From Candidatus Omnitrophota bacterium (GTDB lineage: Bacteria; Omnitrophota; Gorgyraeia; B26-G9): a stretch of 6,485 bases of DNA. The stretch lies in the NCBI GenBank assembly GCA_028718845.1, contig JAQULA010000101.1, positions 1-6,485 on the forward strand, in the 5' to 3' direction. The position numbers were made by a program, and so were the translations under genes. The notes beneath the pieces were generated by a model. It did not search any database, had not been told where the DNA came from, and saw only the letters and a list, made by a program, of their open reading frames with translations. Below are positions 1 to 6,448 of the stretch, piece after piece. Position 1 is the stretch's first letter. Each line of letters starts with the position of its first letter.

Positions 1-392
1 CACTTCCGGGGATCATTTATCCGGTCAAGTTCACGGAAACCCTCATTAATTTCCCGGACGCAATCCACCCCCTGGCGCTCCAGTTCCAGCAGCGCCAGCA
101 TATACCCGATGGCGTTCTTTTTCCGGATCAATTCCTTCAGCAGAGTTTTGGTTATTGCCGGCGACTGCCTCAAGGAAAGAATTTTCTCTTTATTTATACC
201 GCCGGTGTTCTCAAACGATATAGACTTTGCCAATACCATACCGTGGAAAGATTCGTCATTAATGATCAGATTCGGCGACAGGGTTGTTGCCGAATCGCCC
301 GGTGAAGCGGCATTCACCCCGCACCAGGCGAAATCCACCGCCAAAAACGCCTGAATCAATAAAACCGAAGTTATTTTCAATAGTTTTTTCAT
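1..392 (-). CDS. Partial leader-family protein of unknown function, continuing past the window edge
   Basis: The reading frame is open from an ATG at 392 to the window edge, giving 130 residues with no stop. Residues 1-28 form a signal-peptide-like leader: KK and K at the N-terminus, a hydrophobic core around residues 7-23, and VNA as a possible signal peptidase I site at 26-28. Cys24 follows Trp, which does not fit a lipobox. Residues 34-40 read SATTLSP and 47-50 read ESFH; both motifs recur at the same positions in the upstream radical SAM fusion. Residues 66-130 look soluble and helical (KTLLKELIRKK, YMLALLELERQ) and match no family I recognise. An in-frame ATG at 431 would add 13 residues, but that extension lies in a short tandem repeat, so I prefer 392. 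Neither start has a clear Shine-Dalgarno. The gene follows the upstream stop by 58 bases (19 from the 431 start) and is probably co-transcribed with it. That it is a real gene is likely; its function is unknown. Confidence 0.72.
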   Translation of the reverse strand, partial: MKKLLKITSVLLIQAFLAVDFAWCGVNAASPGDSATTLSPNLIINDESFHGMVLAKSISFENTGGINKEKILSLRQSPAITKTLLKELIRKKNAIGYMLALLELERQGVDCVREINEGFRELDRINDPRK

Positions 393-453
393 GTTTGCGT
401 TACTCGTTATCCCTGCCAAGCCGTCCGTCATCCGCGTTGATCCGTGTATTTCA
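305..453 (-). repeat. Duplicated leader cassette, copy at the downstream partial gene
   Basis: This is the second copy of the 149-base direct repeat, 2716 bases from the first and in the same orientation. Its first three bases in reading order are the TGA stop codon of the radical SAM fusion gene, so the repeat boundary coincides with the end of that gene. It encodes the same first 29 leader residues from the ATG at 392. Confidence 0.95.
421..447. repeat. Degenerate ten-base tandem repeat (CACGGAT type) before the leader gene
   Basis: On the minus strand ACACGGATCA and ACGCGGATGA stand in tandem, followed by CGGACGG. The same array, with one change (ACACGAATCA), lies at 3137-3163 in the other cassette copy. 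It resembles the dispersed CACGGATNAA-type repeats found between genes in many environmental bacteria. The ATG at 431 arises inside it, which argues against that ATG being the designed start. Confidence 0.55.
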
Positions 454-3108
454 AATTGCCTGTTCGATAAGCCGGGAATCCATTAATTTCGAAGACCGTC
501 CATTATTTGCCGAATTCAGCCGGCCGGATAAAGAAAATCCTGAGTCTTTTTCCAGGATTTCCGTTACTTCATGAACACTTATATCAGTACACCGAGCTAT
601 CTTATCAGCCGACATCTCCGGATATCTCTTAATCATACTCAACACTCTTACTCTTTTGTCGTATCGTTCGCTTGTCAAATAGGTTAATCCCGGATCATCA
701 TAAGTATGGGGTAAAGTGCGTCCCCTCTGGATAGATCGGCCCTGATAACCTTCTTGCTTGAGCAATCTTGATAATTCGCTGCGCTGATCACGCGGTTCGG
801 TAATTTTCCGGCTATGCATCATTATCCGTTCGCTGGATTCTGATATCCAAAGAACATCTTCGGCCGTGTTAATATTAATCCTATCTCGCTCTCCATTTAT
901 GGTTTTTAAAAAATCCTCCAGTTCCAGCTCTAACGCAGGTTTATCCTGACCGTCGGTCGATAATTCTTCCGGGTGAATTTTATCCGATTCGCTTACACTA
1001 TCTCCGGCGGCATCGCGCACTTCAAACTTGCCGTTTTGATAATCCAAAATTGCGGTTAATTTATCTCCCCTAACAATAACGCTTTTGTTGCTCTCTTTTC
1101 CGGAATAGTTTCTATCCACATTTATTACCACCGATATATCCCGGCCGTATCCCCGGCAATATATGAAAGAAATTTTCGCTTTGTCTCCGGATTTATCTAT
1201 GTCTACCTTAACCTTAACACTAGTCCTCTCGAGAAAAAGCGCATCAAGAATACTCAAGGTATGCGGGACTAAATCTTCAATAACATTAACGCGCTTATCC
1301 GGATTACCGGCTTCCGGAAGATTTAACATATTTAATTCCACTTCACTGACTTTCCCCAATTTGTTTTTCTGAATAACCCGCCTTAAACGCCATATGTTTT
1401 GGTCATACTTATATACATATCCCACGGCTAAAAGCCGGTTGTTACGTTCAGCAATTTGAATCAACTCCTGCATCTGTTCCGGATTTTCCGGGGTTTCCAC
1501 AAAAACGTCTTTCCCGGCAAAAAGCGCTTGTTTGACTAATTCATAATGTGCGCCATCCGAAGCGGTTATGATTATGTTATTGATATCGGGATTATCCAGA
1601 ATCTCATCTTTGTACCTTTCCGCGTCATGAATTATAACGTTATTCGGCAAACCTTCTTTAAATTCCAATTCTTTATCGTTGGATTTGGCTACCACATGGA
1701 TGATACTGCCCGGAAAAGATTTCGCTAAAGCATTTAATATCTTATCCCCGCGCCGGCCCAAATCTACCAGCGCAATTTCTCTCGTTATAAGCAAGTTATT
1801 AAAAAATTCATTTATTCTGCTTCTCCTGGGCGAACAAAAAATTTTATTATCCGGATTAGAAGTAACATCGCTAATTAGCGGTTTTACCCGATCCCCCGAC
1901 AATACCTTTAGTAAAGAACTGTTTTCAAGTGAACCAAGGTTGTCGGTGCCGACATGGCTCCGGTGCGGGCAAGGATAAACTTTTAAATCAGAGCCGATTA
2001 CCGGCATAATTCGACACATGACACAATTTAAGCAACTTCTCGGAAAAAGACCGCGGGTTCTTTCCTCATCGGCAGCAGTTATAACCTCAAACCCTTTTTT
2101 TTCATAAGTACGCTTAGCCTGAAACATATATTCCATGCATTCTTCCCACTGCAACAAAGACAAGGCTCTCTCCATATCTCCGATAAAGGGTCTAAACCTT
2201 ATAAAATCCACTCCTAATTTATAGGCGATCTCTGTCGCCGCGATAATTTCTTTATAATTTTCAGCCCCGATCACAAATCCAAATCCTATTTTATTTTTCA
2301 ACCCTTTATTATTTCTTATTTGAACCAGTTTTCTTATATTTTCCAAAAGCGGGGCGAGAACTCTTTTATTTGTCCCCGTAGCCAGGGCATAACTCTCCGG
2401 AGTGGCCCCGTACAAACTAATGATAATGTTAGCCACCGAAGAGATTACCGCCTCTCTCTTTTTATCGGTATTAAGCAGCCTTCCGTTCGTTATAAGCATA
2501 TTGTAAAACCCTAAAGCGGCGGATTCCATCATCGCATCAATAGTATGCTTATTGTAAAGCGGCTCTCCGGTAATTCCGGAAAATAACAGCTGTTTGACCG
2601 GATGTCCTCCCGAGATATTGGCTATACGGGAATTATATTCCACTATCTTTTCAAAAATTACAGAAAATTGTTTCCGGGAAAGTGAGCCCTGATTGGGAGA
2701 AGACCGACCGTTTTTAATATCACCGGTAAGACTCCCGATACACCCCGGACAATTATTATTACATTTATCAGTCGGATGGATTTCGAATTCCACTACTCGC
2801 GATTGTTCCCCTTTGGTTATAGCATTTATTATATCTAAGCTTTCCGCCATGATATCGTCTACTACAGAAAGATATCCTATTTTCTCATTTTCTTTTTCAA
2901 TTCCGGAATTAAAATCCCTGTTCTCCTCCGTAATTTTAACCCCGGAAAAAAAAGCACTGTGGAAAGTTTCCATATTCATGTTAACAATCGGCGATAAGGT
3001 GGATGCCGAACCGTTTAAATAAGCGGCATTCACCCCGCACCAGGCGAAATCCACCGCCAAAAACGCCTGAATCAATAAAACCGAAGTTATTTTCAATAGT
3101 TTTTTCAT
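451..3108 (-). CDS. Leader-bearing radical SAM / Gfo-Idh-MocA oxidoreductase / helix-turn-helix fusion protein
   Basis: This predicted 885-residue protein has several domains in order. Residues 1-28 are a signal-peptide-like leader, followed by the family motif SASTLSP (34-40) and ETFH (47-50). The radical SAM domain starts near 106 with the CNNNCPGC cluster motif (Cys116, 120, 123), has GEP at 181-183 and an ISLYGATPES strand near 230. A SPASM/twitch-like cysteine set follows (Cys359, 362, 365, 380, the last in a VYPC motif; Cys425 may also belong). Residues 444-767 resemble Gfo/Idh/MocA oxidoreductases: Rossmann LGRRG at 450-454, an AGKDVFVETP segment near 531-540, and VPHTLSILD near His616, similar to sugar-nucleotide oxidoreductases. 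The usual EKP lysine is Thr539. Residues 820-853 look like a helix-turn-helix (MSADKIARCTDISVHEVTEIL). The substrate is unknown; redox chemistry on a sugar or cyclitol is only a guess. A longer ATG start at 3147 adds 13 residues, but I prefer 3108, where the lysine-rich signal sequence begins. The gene appears more AT-rich than its neighbours, and a promoter lies upstream at 3233-3260. Confidence 0.87.
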   Translation of the reverse strand: MKKLLKITSVLLIQAFLAVDFAWCGVNAAYLNGSASTLSPIVNMNMETFHSAFFSGVKITEENRDFNSGIEKENEKIGYLSVVDDIMAESLDIINAITKGEQSRVVEFEIHPTDKCNNNCPGCIGSLTGDIKNGRSSPNQGSLSRKQFSVIFEKIVEYNSRIANISGGHPVKQLLFSGITGEPLYNKHTIDAMMESAALGFYNMLITNGRLLNTDKKREAVISSVANIIISLYGATPESYALATGTNKRVLAPLLENIRKLVQIRNNKGLKNKIGFGFVIGAENYKEIIAATEIAYKLGVDFIRFRPFIGDMERALSLLQWEECMEYMFQAKRTYEKKGFEVITAADEERTRGLFPRSCLNCVMCRIMPVIGSDLKVYPCPHRSHVGTDNLGSLENSSLLKVLSGDRVKPLISDVTSNPDNKIFCSPRRSRINEFFNNLLITREIALVDLGRRGDKILNALAKSFPGSIIHVVAKSNDKELEFKEGLPNNVIIHDAERYKDEILDNPDINNIIITASDGAHYELVKQALFAGKDVFVETPENPEQMQELIQIAERNNRLLAVGYVYKYDQNIWRLRRVIQKNKLGKVSEVELNMLNLPEAGNPDKRVNVIEDLVPHTLSILDALFLERTSVKVKVDIDKSGDKAKISFIYCRGYGRDISVVINVDRNYSGKESNKSVIVRGDKLTAILDYQNGKFEVRDAAGDSVSESDKIHPEELSTDGQDKPALELELEDFLKTINGERDRININTAEDVLWISESSERIMMHSRKITEPRDQRSELSRLLKQEGYQGRSIQRGRTLPHTYDDPGLTYLTSERYDKRVRVLSMIKRYPEMSADKIARCTDISVHEVTEILEKDSGFSLSGRLNSANNGRSSKLMDSRLIEQAI

Positions 3109-3169
3109 GTTTGCGTTACTCGTTATCCCGGCCAAGCCGTCCGTCATCCGCGTTGATTCGTGTATTTCA
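3021..3169 (-). repeat. Duplicated leader cassette, copy at the radical SAM fusion gene
   Basis: These 149 bases match 305-453 without gaps at 147 of 149 positions; the two differences are at 3130 and 3158. In reading order the copy holds TGAAATACACG, a degenerate ten-base repeat, the alternative ATG at 3147, the ATG at 3108, and codons for the first 29 residues of the leader. Beyond 3021, identity to the other copy drops to about two thirds over the next 62 bases. Confidence 0.95.
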
Positions 3170-3405
3170 CACTTAACCTGTTAAAATTAATTGTAGTTAC
3201 GAAAGGTTCATCCGGCTTAAAAAAGGTAGTAAAGTATACCATATTTGGGACAATTTTCAAGCTTATCAGGAAGATTTTTCGCTGTAAAAACAGGCAGTCA
3301 ACTGATTGAATTCGCTTAAGTTATAAAAATTACCGTGACAAAATAAAGGATTGAGAAATGTGATTTGACCAAAGTTTGACAGCTTTTAGCGGATAAAAAC
3401 AACCC
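3170..3405. other. Intergenic region between miaA and the radical SAM fusion gene
   Basis: This AT-rich gap holds the promoter at 3233-3260. I found no gene, tRNA or convincing terminator: small stems such as GCT-TTT-AGC near 3382-3390 are too weak. Whether miaA transcripts end here cannot be decided by eye. Confidence 0.6.
3233..3260 (-). promoter_or_regulatory. Sigma-70-type promoter for the radical SAM fusion gene
   Basis: On the minus strand TTGAAA (3260-3255) is followed by 16 bases and TATACT (3238-3233). A TG one base before the -10 box (TGGTATACT) makes an extended -10 element. Transcription would start near 3226, leaving a leader of roughly 80-120 bases before the possible start codons. 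It lies in the intergenic gap after miaA and fits independent expression of the fusion gene and its downstream neighbour. This is a by-eye motif match only. Confidence 0.6.
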
Positions 3406-4326
3406 TCAGGATAGGCATCCTTGGATTTGCGCGGCGATTGTTTTCGCGGAAAATTCCGGACCGGCATCGATCCAAACAATGTCTTTTTCCCGGCGAAACC
3501 AGGTCAGCTGACGTTTGGCAAAACGCCGCGTATCCCGTTTAAGAATTTCCTTGGCCGCTTCGAGGGAACACTCTCCGGTCACATAAGCGGCGATCTGCTT
3601 AATGCCCAATGCCTGTCGGCAGGTTTTACTCAAAGGAGAACTCAGCAAGGCGCGGACCTCTTCGACCGCGCCTTCGGCAAACATGGCATCGACTCTTTGT
3701 TCGATGCGGCGATATAATACCCCGCGTTCCCAGCGAATACCAAAGATTCGCACGTCATACCATTGATCAAGACGTTCGGTCCGGGTTTTCAGATTGGAAA
3801 ATGATTCCCGGTTTTGACTGCCGGCCTCCAGGGCCCGGATCACCCGCCGCAGATTATGCGGATGTATTTTCTCCGCAGCCGCCGGATCTTTTTCCTGTAA
3901 CTGCGCGTACAGCCAGGTGCTGCCTTTTTCCTCCGCCGCCTGCTGTAATTCCCGGCGCAATTCCACGTCCGGTCCGGTATCTTCAAATAAGCCCTGGATC
4001 AATGCCCGGACATACAGTCCGGTACCGCCGGCAACCAGCGGTATCTTTCCGCGATCCCGGATATCCCGGATGCACGCCAATGCCTGCTCCCGGAATCGCG
4101 CCGCGCTGTAGTGTTCCGATGGATCAAGAATATCGATGCAATGATGCGGCACTTGGCCGCGCTGGCTCCGGTCGGGCTTGGCGCTGAGAATATCGAGGCC
4201 GCGATACACCTGCATGGAATCCGCGGAAATTATTTCCGCGTTACAGCACCGGGCCAATTCAACCGCCACGGCGGACTTTCCGGAAGCGGTCGGTCCGACT
4301 AATAATAATACCAAGGGTTTTTTCAT
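3406..4326 (-). CDS. miaA: tRNA dimethylallyltransferase (tRNA A37 isopentenyltransferase)
   Basis: MiaA transfers the dimethylallyl group from DMAPP to N6 of adenosine 37 in tRNAs that read codons starting with U, giving i6A37. It is cytoplasmic. At 306 residues it has the usual family length. Visible family marks are the P-loop GPTASGKS at 11-18, DSMQVYRGLDI at 36-46 with the catalytic-type Asp36, VAGGTGLYVRAL at 98-109, DPAAAEKIHPHNLRRVIRALE at 147-167, and the basic C-terminal segment KRDTRRFAKRQLTWFRR at 263-279. ALGIKQI at 239-245 replaces the more usual GY-containing version, which is a mild variation. The ATG at 4326 lies 6 bases after the stop of the SPOR gene and has no visible Shine-Dalgarno, so translation may depend on coupling. 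It shares a pathway with miaB two genes upstream. I see no sign of damage. Confidence 0.97.
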   Translation of the reverse strand: MKKPLVLLLVGPTASGKSAVAVELARCCNAEIISADSMQVYRGLDILSAKPDRSQRGQVPHHCIDILDPSEHYSAARFREQALACIRDIRDRGKIPLVAGGTGLYVRALIQGLFEDTGPDVELRRELQQAAEEKGSTWLYAQLQEKDPAAAEKIHPHNLRRVIRALEAGSQNRESFSNLKTRTERLDQWYDVRIFGIRWERGVLYRRIEQRVDAMFAEGAVEEVRALLSSPLSKTCRQALGIKQIAAYVTGECSLEAAKEILKRDTRRFAKRQLTWFRREKDIVWIDAGPEFSAKTIAAQIQGCLS

Positions 4327-4332
4327 AAAAAT

Positions 4333-5106
4333 TTACGGGAATATATGGGTTGGGAGATTTTCGCGGGTTTTCAGCTGATTTTCGATGAATTCCGCGGCCA
4401 TGCGCGAAACATATACCCCCACGCGCACACGATAAAGGGTTTGCCCGCGAGACTCGAAAGGAGTGATATACGCCTCATACCCTTTTACTTTTAGATCATC
4501 ATAAAGCTTTTGCGCGTTTTGCTGCCGGGTAAAGCAGCCGACCTGAATGGTAAAAAAATTTCCGCCCACCTGGGTTTGGACCACTAATTTCGCTTCCAGA
4601 CTGGCCGGGAATTTCCGTTTAAGCAGATTAAAATAATAATCCGACTGCGCCCACGAGCTTTTTTTCTGATGCGCCTTGCCCAATTTATAATAAAGCATGG
4701 CCAGATAATCTTTAGCGGATGATTTGGTCAGCAACTGGTTGTAAATATCGATCGCTTTATCATAATCCTCCTGCAGGAAAAAGCTGTCGGCAATACCGAT
4801 ATAGAGTTCGGTCAAAAGAGCGCCTTGCGCTTCCGCGGTTGCCTGTTTAAAAACATCGCGGGCCTGAGCATAATCCCCCAGATTGGTAAGGCAAACACCC
4901 TCGGCAAGCAACACGTCACCCTGCACTGATTTGTTTGCGGTACGCTCCAGCAAACGGCATTCTTCCAGCGCCTTACCATAATTATCCTGCAGCATCGCGC
5001 TAATCACCGGATCCAGGGCCCTGGCATACGTATAGGCAAATGCCCGTCCGCCCAGCACGCTCAGCACTACACTGCACACGGTTATAATGAATACCAATCT
5101 TTTCAC
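4333..5106 (-). CDS. Exported TPR-repeat protein with C-terminal SPOR domain
   Basis: This 257-residue protein starts with a signal peptide: KR, a hydrophobic stretch to about residue 19, and AFA at 22-24 as the likely cleavage site. Residues 30-170 are helical and tetratricopeptide-like, with pairs such as LLAEGVCLTNLGDYAQARDVF (66-86) and LYIGIADSFFLQEDYDKAIDIY (101-122), plus LYYKLGKAHQKKSSWAQSDYYF (138-159). Residues 182-255 form a SPOR domain, opening with GNFFTIQVGCF and ending with TLYRVRVGVYVSRMAAEFI. SPOR domains bind glycan strands lacking stem peptides, chiefly at division septa, so a periplasmic cell-wall role is likely; partners are not visible. The start codon is GTG, supported by GGAG six bases upstream. 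It sits between miaB and miaA, 6 bases ahead of miaA, which suggests one transcript without proving a shared function. Confidence 0.92.
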   Translation of the reverse strand: MKRLVFIITVCSVVLSVLGGRAFAYTYARALDPVISAMLQDNYGKALEECRLLERTANKSVQGDVLLAEGVCLTNLGDYAQARDVFKQATAEAQGALLTELYIGIADSFFLQEDYDKAIDIYNQLLTKSSAKDYLAMLYYKLGKAHQKKSSWAQSDYYFNLLKRKFPASLEAKLVVQTQVGGNFFTIQVGCFTRQQNAQKLYDDLKVKGYEAYITPFESRGQTLYRVRVGVYVSRMAAEFIENQLKTRENLPTHIFP

Positions 5107-5112
5107 TGTTTA

Positions 5113-5116
5113 CTCC
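5113..5116 (-). promoter_or_regulatory. Shine-Dalgarno site that fixes the GTG start of the SPOR gene
   Basis: On the minus strand GGAG is followed by six bases (TAAACA) and then GTG. It is the only clear ribosome binding site among the gene starts in this window, and it supports the GTG at 5106 as the true start. Confidence 0.75.
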
Positions 5117-5209
5117 ACTGCTATTCTTAAGGCCGGCGCTTAACCCGGTAACGTTTGCCGGTTGCGCTGCCCGTATCGTCCAGCGTTTGTCGTCGTGCGG
5201 ACTTACCGA

Positions 5210-6448
5210 TTATTTGCCATCGGCAATCTTCTTCTTATGCAGACTTCTCTGATATTCCAGCAAAATCTGGTTACGTTTCTTCTTTGCTTCCACCGGCACA
5301 TCATCCGCCAGCTTCGCCGCCTGGGTATGCGGCCGCGGTGAGTATTTAAAAATATAGGCCGCGTCAAATTTTACCTCTTTCATCAACGCGAACGTATCCT
5401 GAAAATCCGCCTCGGTTTCTCCGGGGAAGCCAACCATCAGATCCGTGGTCAAACGCAGTCCGGGTATAATGTTCCTCGCCTGCTTAACTAATTCCAGATA
5501 ATGCTTCCGGGTATATCCCCGGTTCATCGCTTTTAATATTCTATCAGAGCCGGACTGCACTGGCAAATGCAAAAATTTTCCGCACTTGCTCAACTCGGCC
5601 ATAGCTTTGAATAACTCCGGCCCGGCATCCTTGGGATGCGAGGTCACAAACTCAAACTTATCCAGCCCTTCTATTTCATTGACCCGGCGCAGCAGCTCAA
5701 TGAAATCCACGGTCTCTACCGTTGATAAACTCCTGCTTGTTTCGATTATCTGCCGGCGGCCATCTGCGATCCGGTAACTCCGGTACGAGTTTACATTCTG
5801 TCCCAGCAAAGTAACATTTTTCACTCCCTTTGCCGTCATGGCCCTAAGTTCGGTAATAATATCCTCCGCCGGACGGCTGCGTTCCCGGCCGCGCACATAC
5901 GGCACAATACAATAGGTGCAAAAATTATTGCACCCTTCCATGATATTCACGTTACAATGCGACTTTTCCGCGATATAGTCCGTATTATAGACCGTCCTGT
6001 CCCGCTGCGGACTGCCCACCGCCAGGGCCTTGGGGTAGCCGGCCAGCAAATCATCCAGCAGTCGCGGTATTACATCAATATTGTTCGGCCCGGCCACCAG
6101 ATCGAGCCCCGGGCATTTGACAAACGCCGCCTGCTGATAATTCTCGGCCATACAACCCAAAAGGCCGACAATCGGCCTTTTGGCTGCAGGCTCCAGGCTA
6201 CAAGCCCCAGTCTTTTTCCTGCGGCCTGCGGCTTGCGGCTTGCGGCGTCGGCCGTAGCGGCCGATCTCGCTCCAGACCCTGTCTTCGGCATGCTGACGCA
6301 CACTGCAGGTATTAAACAGAATAATATCCGCGGCATTTTCCGATTCAGCCAAAACATATCCCCTTCGCAGCAACAAACCGGATACCAGTTCGCTGTCGCG
6401 CAGGTTCATTTGGCAGCCGAAGGTTTTAATAAAAAACGTTTTTTTCAT
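5210..6448 (-). CDS. miaB: tRNA-2-methylthio-N6-dimethylallyladenosine synthase, lacking the TRAM domain
   Basis: MiaB is a radical SAM methylthiotransferase with two 4Fe-4S clusters that converts i6A37 to ms2i6A37 in tRNA. From the ATG at 6448 it has 412 residues. The N-terminal cluster cysteines are Cys12 (FGCQMN), Cys48 (NTCSVRQHAEDR) and Cys99 (LLGCMAE). The radical SAM motif is CNNFCTYC at 173-180, followed by IVPYVRGRERSRP. LLGQNVNSY (214-222), LHLPVQSGS (293-301) and TTDLMVGFPGETEADF (334-349) are typical of the family. Two features are odd. About 22 residues at 68-89 are encoded by a heptad-repeat array, stretching the Cys48-Cys99 spacing well beyond the usual 33-34. The protein also ends just after QRSLHKKK, where the C-terminal TRAM RNA-binding domain normally begins. 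A TTG at 6478 would add 10 residues, but MKKTFFIKTFGCQMN matches the family N-terminus. The promoter is outside the window. Confidence 0.94.
   Translation of the reverse strand: MKKTFFIKTFGCQMNLRDSELVSGLLLRRGYVLAESENAADIILFNTCSVRQHAEDRVWSEIGRYGRRRKPQAAGRRKKTGACSLEPAAKRPIVGLLGCMAENYQQAAFVKCPGLDLVAGPNNIDVIPRLLDDLLAGYPKALAVGSPQRDRTVYNTDYIAEKSHCNVNIMEGCNNFCTYCIVPYVRGRERSRPAEDIITELRAMTAKGVKNVTLLGQNVNSYRSYRIADGRRQIIETSRSLSTVETVDFIELLRRVNEIEGLDKFEFVTSHPKDAGPELFKAMAELSKCGKFLHLPVQSGSDRILKAMNRGYTRKHYLELVKQARNIIPGLRLTTDLMVGFPGETEADFQDTFALMKEVKFDAAYIFKYSPRPHTQAAKLADDVPVEAKKKRNQILLEYQRSLHKKKIADGK
6182..6248. repeat. Heptad tandem-repeat array inserted within miaB
   Basis: On the plus strand, GGCTGCA, GGCTCCA, GGCTACA and AGCCCCA stand in tandem at 6182-6209. 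After an 11-base spacer come GCGGCCT, GCGGCTT, GCGGCTT and GCGGCGT at 6221-6248. The two halves have similar, degenerate 7-base periodicity. The stretch is read through in frame as MiaB residues about 68-89 (minus strand), giving KPQAAG and ACSLEPAAK. Similar heptad repeats are dispersed in intergenic DNA of many environmental bacteria; a coding location is less expected. Confidence 0.8.

Noticed and set aside
109..354. Plus-strand open frame of 81 codons opposite the partial leader gene
   Set aside because: It runs antisense to the conserved leader and its post-leader motif, which fit the minus-strand gene much better.
369..392. Lipoprotein signal reading of the leader because of Cys24
   Set aside because: The residues before the cysteine are FAW; tryptophan at -1 does not fit the lipobox, so a signal peptidase I or uncleaved leader is more likely.
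3290..3320. Short inverted repeat CAGT-CA-ACTG in the gap after miaA, near a CTGT-TTTT-ACAG stem
   Set aside because: Four-base stems occur by chance in AT-rich DNA, and the T-run is not placed as in an intrinsic terminator.
3609..4187. Plus-strand open frame of 192 codons opposite miaA
   Set aside because: It lies wholly antisense to a clear miaA, is rich in Pro and Arg as expected of a GC-rich shadow frame, and resembles no family.
5127..5163. Imperfect palindrome (TTAAG...CTTAA) and a bulged stem (AACCCGG/CCGGTT) between miaB and the SPOR gene
   Set aside because: The stems are short, and no T-run follows on the minus strand, so a terminator or operator call is not supported.
6070..6357. 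Second minus-strand open frame of 95 codons within miaB
   Set aside because: It is in a different frame from the well-supported MiaB and is kept open partly by the heptad repeat.
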